A stretch of DNA of 64,000 bases, taken from positions 60,419 to 124,418 of the forward strand of contig NZ_FYDX01000021.1 of the NCBI RefSeq assembly GCF_900187455.1, read 5' to 3'. The first letter of the stretch is position 1, and each line of letters opens with the position of its first letter. The position numbers and the translations under genes were made by a program. The DNA is from Pseudomonas sp. Irchel 3E13 (GTDB lineage: Bacteria > Pseudomonadota > Gammaproteobacteria > Pseudomonadales > Pseudomonadaceae). Shown here in pieces: positions 61,412 to 64,000 of the stretch. Under the pieces are notes generated by a model. It saw only the letters and a list, made by a program, of their open reading frames with translations, was not told where the DNA came from and did not search any database.

Positions 61412-62476
61412 TCAGGAGGCGGACGGCGGCCCGTTCACCTCAGCCATCCCGGCCTGCTCCGCGCTGGCCGACAGCTTTTCGAGAAAGCGCATCAACAGGC
61501 TCTCTTCAGCGCGCAGCCCCTTGCGCGGCGTGGCCTGGCGCAGGCTGGCCAGTTCTCCGGCATGAAACGCCTGAAACAGCGCCGGGTGGATATAGCACTT
61601 GCGACACACCGCCGGCGTATTGCGCAGCTCGGCGGCCACTTCCCCGACCATCGCCACCACATGCTTTTTCGCCGTGGTTTCAGGCTCCCATTCCAGCTCG
61701 CGCAGCAGCGTCAGTGCCAGGGCGCTGCCGGCCCAGGTGCGATAGTGCTTCGCGGTGAACTCGGCGCCGGTCAGCTCCCGCAGGTAACTGTTGATATCGC
61801 TGGACGTCACACTGTGGCGCTCGCCGTTTTCATCCAGGTACTGAAACAGTTGTTGCCCGGGCAGCTCCAGACAGCACTTGATAATGCGTGCCAGGCGCCG
61901 GTCATTCACGCTCACCTCATGCTCGATACCGCTCTTGCCGCGAAAGTGAAAACGGATCGTGCTGCCGCTCACCTCGACATGACGATTGCGCAGCGTGGTC
62001 AGCCCGTAAGAGCGGTTCTGCTCGGCATACCGGGCGTTACCGATGCGGATCAGCGTGTCATCGAGCAACTGGATCACCGTCGCCAGCACCTTTTCCCGGC
62101 TGTGCAGCGGCAGGGCGAGGTGCTGCTGCAAGGTTTCCCGCAGGGCCGGCAGCGCCTTGCCGAAGGCCAGCAGACTGGCGTACTTGTCCGCGTCGCGCAC
62201 CTCGCGCCAGCGCGGGTGATAGCGGTATTGCTTGCGCCCCCGCGCATCGCGGCCGGTGGCCTGGAGATGCCCGTTGGGGTCAGCGCAGATCCACACATCC
62301 GTGTAGGCCGGCGGCACCGCCAGCGCATTGATGCGCGCCACGACCTGCGCATCGCGGATGCGCTCGCCCTGGCTATCGAAGTACGCGAACTTGCCGCGCA
62401 GCTTGCGCCGGCGGATGCCGGGCAGGGTGTCGTCCACGTAGTGCAGACCGGCGGGAAGGGCTTGGGGATCGCTCAC
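61412..62476 (-). CDS. DNA topoisomerase IB
   Basis: This 354-residue enzyme is a poxvirus-like type IB topoisomerase that relaxes supercoils by a 3'-phosphotyrosine intermediate. It shows GIRRRKLRGKFAYFDSQGERIRD, GRDARGRKQYRYHPRWREVRDADKY, VSGSTIRFHFRGKSG (basic active-site region), FTAKHYRTWAGSALAL, and the catalytic tyrosine in NTPAVCRKCYIHPAL. Bacterial homologues are common in Pseudomonas. It is transcribed alone. Confidence 0.93.
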   Translation of the reverse strand: MSDPQALPAGLHYVDDTLPGIRRRKLRGKFAYFDSQGERIRDAQVVARINALAVPPAYTDVWICADPNGHLQATGRDARGRKQYRYHPRWREVRDADKYASLLAFGKALPALRETLQQHLALPLHSREKVLATVIQLLDDTLIRIGNARYAEQNRSYGLTTLRNRHVEVSGSTIRFHFRGKSGIEHEVSVNDRRLARIIKCCLELPGQQLFQYLDENGERHSVTSSDINSYLRELTGAEFTAKHYRTWAGSALALTLLRELEWEPETTAKKHVVAMVGEVAAELRNTPAVCRKCYIHPALFQAFHAGELASLRQATPRKGLRAEESLLMRFLEKLSASAEQAGMAEVNGPPSAS

Positions 62477-62851
62477 GTCGAGGGCCTGTGGGGTTTGGTG
62501 GGTGATACTGGATTAGCCCGGTTTGTAGGGGATTTAGTTCCGCGTGTTTCAGCGGGGCGGTTTGGGGGCAGGGTGTTCTTGCCTCGCTGGGGGATGGGCT
62601 GTAGGCTTCCGCGGTCGCTGCGTATCAGCGATCGGGTTTGGTCGCCCGGCTTATCAAAAATGCAAAAGCTGTCTTTCACGAATACGGTCGCTTCGCGTCC
62701 GTAGGCTCGTGCTATGGCGGCTGTGCGCGGGAGGCATTCGTGCCTGCTGGGTTTTGCCTTTTTGTCCCGGTCGACCAACCCGCGTACGGTCGTCACCAAT
62801 CTGTTTGGTCGCAGGTTGTGATGGCTTCATCGACAGAAAAGGAAATTCATC
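62477..62851. other. Gene-free leader region before the DUF6124 gene
   Basis: These 375 bases hold no convincing gene. They contain short stable hairpins, such as TCGCTG / CAGCGA (62615-62631) and GGCA-TTCG-TGCC (62733-62744, a UUCG tetraloop). Frames of about 100-130 codons on the plus strand overlap the next gene or lack ribosome sites. The region may carry a structured 5' leader. The AAAAGGAAA ribosome site of the next gene is at 62837-62845. Confidence 0.4.
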
Positions 62852-63166
62852 ATGAAGAAGATCGTTCCAGATCCACCGCAGGCCTTCCTCGGCAAAACGG
62901 CCGCCCTGGTCTTTGGGCAATGCGACGCCGGGCATCCTCCCTTGTTCACCGTCCGCGCCGACATAGACGCAGAAGACGCCCTGGTCCACGCCTCGTTACT
63001 TATGCAAGGCATCTACGACACCCTCCAGCAAACCTTTGAAAGCGCAGACCTGCCCATCAGCAACGGGCTCCTGCTGGCGCCGATGCATTCGGCGGAAATG
63101 GCGAAAGGGTTGGTGGATGCAGTGTTGGACGGGATTGAGATGAGGCGGTTGGGGGTGAGTAGTTAA
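62852..63166 (+). CDS. DUF6124/DUF3077-type small protein
   Basis: This 104-residue soluble protein matches a Pseudomonas-specific family: MKKIVPDPPQAFLGKTAALVFGQC, PLFTVRADIDAEDALVHASLLMQGIYDTLQQTFESAD, and a C-terminal SAEMAKGLVDAVLDGIEMRR helix. Function unknown; many Pseudomonas genomes hold several copies. A strong ribosome site (AAAAGGAAA) precedes it and a terminator follows. Confidence 0.8.
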   Translation: MKKIVPDPPQAFLGKTAALVFGQCDAGHPPLFTVRADIDAEDALVHASLLMQGIYDTLQQTFESADLPISNGLLLAPMHSAEMAKGLVDAVLDGIEMRRLGVSS

Positions 63167-63185
63167 AAGCGCTGTGTGAAGGAAG

Positions 63186-63214
63186 AAGGCTCACCGGGAG
63201 GTGGGCCTTTTTGT
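63186..63214 (+). terminator. Rho-independent terminator of the DUF6124 gene
   Basis: AAGGCTCACC / GGTGGGCCTT (one G-U pair, 4-base loop, 63186-63209) is followed by a T-rich tail. It lies 20 bases past the stop. Confidence 0.8.
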
Positions 63215-63873
63215 TACGCCTTCTGAAAGTTGCGACCTAACAGGGTCAATCGATACTTCTGCAAACGACTGCGGGGCTTGTCGGGAATCGTCATTTCGAT
63301 CAAGCCCTCGCGGGAGCAGGTTTCAGATAGGCGCACAAAAAGGTCTGCGCTTCTATAGACCCTTTGGGCACCAAGAGTCGAAAAAGAGCATAAGTATATA
63401 ATTTAAATTGATTAATTTTCTTCCGTGTAAGTTCTTTATCCCTAAAACTATCCTTTTTAGAGTCATGAGCGTACGCAGTTGATTGAAGTTCGTGTTAGAT
63501 GTTTTCGTCGATTGTATAAGTATTGCGATCAGCCAAGAGCAGCCACTCCACTAACCAAAATAGCTATTTTTACTCAATCGGTGGTAGAGCACTGGTTGCC
63601 AACGCATTAGATATTTTCAAATTATCATTGAGGAGGCAACGCAGCGCCACTTTATGGTTCACTGAGCTTGAGAAATGCGATAAAGGGATGGGCTCGTATC
63701 ATCTGCTCCCTATGTTTATAACTTTGGAAAGATCTCTCCTAAAGTTTGAGTCTGGTTCATGTGCGGCTGCTACGTCGATTGAAGACACTAGCAGAGCTGG
63801 AGTTACTGGGTTAGTGCCGTAGATACTATAATCATAATGATGAAAATGACGAGTTGTTGCCGCCTCGTTAGGG
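63215..63873. other. AT-rich gap next to an insertion sequence
   Basis: This stretch of about 660 bases is visibly richer in A and T from about 63390 than the rest of the window (for example AAGTATATAATTTAAATTGATTAATTTTC). It holds no recognisable gene. The only long frame is the doubtful one at 63523-63822. The composition and the flanking insertion sequence point to acquired or decayed DNA. Confidence 0.6.
63523..63822 (+). CDS. Doubtful 99-residue frame in AT-rich DNA
   Basis: The frame opens at a TTG without a ribosome site and encodes a protein with no motif I know (SLRRQRSATLWFTELEKC, MFITLERSLLKFESGSCAAA). It is the only open frame of note in the AT-rich gap. It may be a remnant of an acquired gene or chance. 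I keep it only as a pointer. Confidence 0.2.
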   Translation: MRSAKSSHSTNQNSYFYSIGGRALVANALDIFKLSLRRQRSATLWFTELEKCDKGMGSYHLLPMFITLERSLLKFESGSCAAATSIEDTSRAGVTGLVP

Positions 63874-64000
63874 TGAATCGCCCCTGGTTTCCTAGACACT
63901 CTCCAAGCTCAGGAAATAGCGTTTCTCATACTCTACTGGAGACAGCTGCATAGCACTGCTGTGTCGGCGTTTAGGGTTATAGAACATCTCGATGTAATCG
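63874..64000 (-). mobile_element. IS3-family insertion sequence, terminal fragment (continues past window)
   Basis: From about 63874 a typical IS3-family terminal inverted repeat is seen (TGAATCGCCCCTGGTTTCC on the plus strand, followed by TAGACA), directly before the stop codon of a transposase gene on the minus strand. The rest of the element lies beyond base 64000. Its inner boundary and target duplication cannot be checked here. Confidence 0.75.
63892..64000 (-). CDS. IS3-family transposase OrfB, C-terminal 35 residues
   Basis: The minus strand from 63999 to 63892 encodes DYIEMFYNPKRRHSSAMQLS and then PVEYEKRYFLSLESV before a stop. This is the end of the DDE integrase domain of IS3-family OrfB proteins (the FYNxxRxHxxxxxxSPxxYE pattern). 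The start and the catalytic residues lie outside the window, so the state of the gene is unknown. Confidence 0.88.
   Translation of the reverse strand, partial: DYIEMFYNPKRRHSSAMQLSPVEYEKRYFLSLESV

Overview
The window is high-GC DNA from a Pseudomonas chromosome, most likely the P. fluorescens group. Evidence: an OprD-family porin, ssuBF, the gshA–tex–ompR/envZ–rimK–hslR/hslO–pckA block, rml next to dctBD (from memory, the PA5161-PA5203 neighbourhood of P. aeruginosa PAO1), a Pseudomonas DUF6124 protein, and Pseudomonas-type REP palindromes. No rRNA, tRNA or CRISPR array was seen.

Layout. 1-1.0 kb: end of a sulfonate import operon (ssuB 3' part, ssuF) and a REP pair. 1.0-6.1 kb (minus): tex, a hotdog thioesterase, gshA and a TetR regulator. 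6.4-13.9 kb: ompR/envZ, the rimB-rimK ribosomal S6 modification pair, heat-shock genes hslR and hslO, pckA, and a second hotdog protein. 13.9-22.6 kb (minus): a chemosensory operon (receptor-like protein, cheY, STAS protein, cheA, receptor, cheW, cheR, cheB) followed by a NarL-type response regulator. 22.9-27.7 kb: a glycine-zipper protein, a YdeP-like molybdopterin oxidoreductase with its sulfurtransferase fdhD, and a LysR regulator. 27.8-30.8 kb: kbp-like LysM protein, yrfG, nudE, cysQ and a third hotdog protein. 30.8-37.5 kb (minus): dTDP-L-rhamnose operon (rmlB-A-C-D) followed by dctB-dctD. 37.7-42.3 kb: a kinase-aminotransferase fusion, aguA and a small unknown gene. 42.3-49.5 kb: a Fur-type TonB receptor, a candidate small RNA or attenuated leader, an OprD porin, a membrane-anchored glutamate-synthase-like flavoprotein, a hexapeptide acetyltransferase and a lipoprotein.

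49.7-56.0 kb holds the most unusual locus: four overlapping genes for a MoxR AAA+ ATPase, a small unknown protein, a degenerate vWA protein with a propeller-like tail, and a 973-residue membrane-anchored helical-repeat/propeller protein. It matches the MoxR-vWA-beta-propeller (bpX) ternary systems predicted by comparative genomics to act in biological conflict; its function is unknown. Next come a Fic AMP-transferase gene with two 29-bp palindromic operators at its start (57.2 kb), a FecI-FecR-TonB receptor iron-signalling set (57.3-61.3 kb) and topoisomerase IB. The right end (63.2-64.0 kb) is AT-rich, nearly gene-free, and runs into the end of an IS3-family insertion sequence.

How it fits together: most of the window is conserved housekeeping (glutathione, ribosome modification, gluconeogenesis, nucleotide clean-up, rhamnose precursor synthesis, C4-dicarboxylate sensing). 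The accessory layers are chemosensing, iron acquisition, the MoxR/bpX system, Fic and the IS-linked island.
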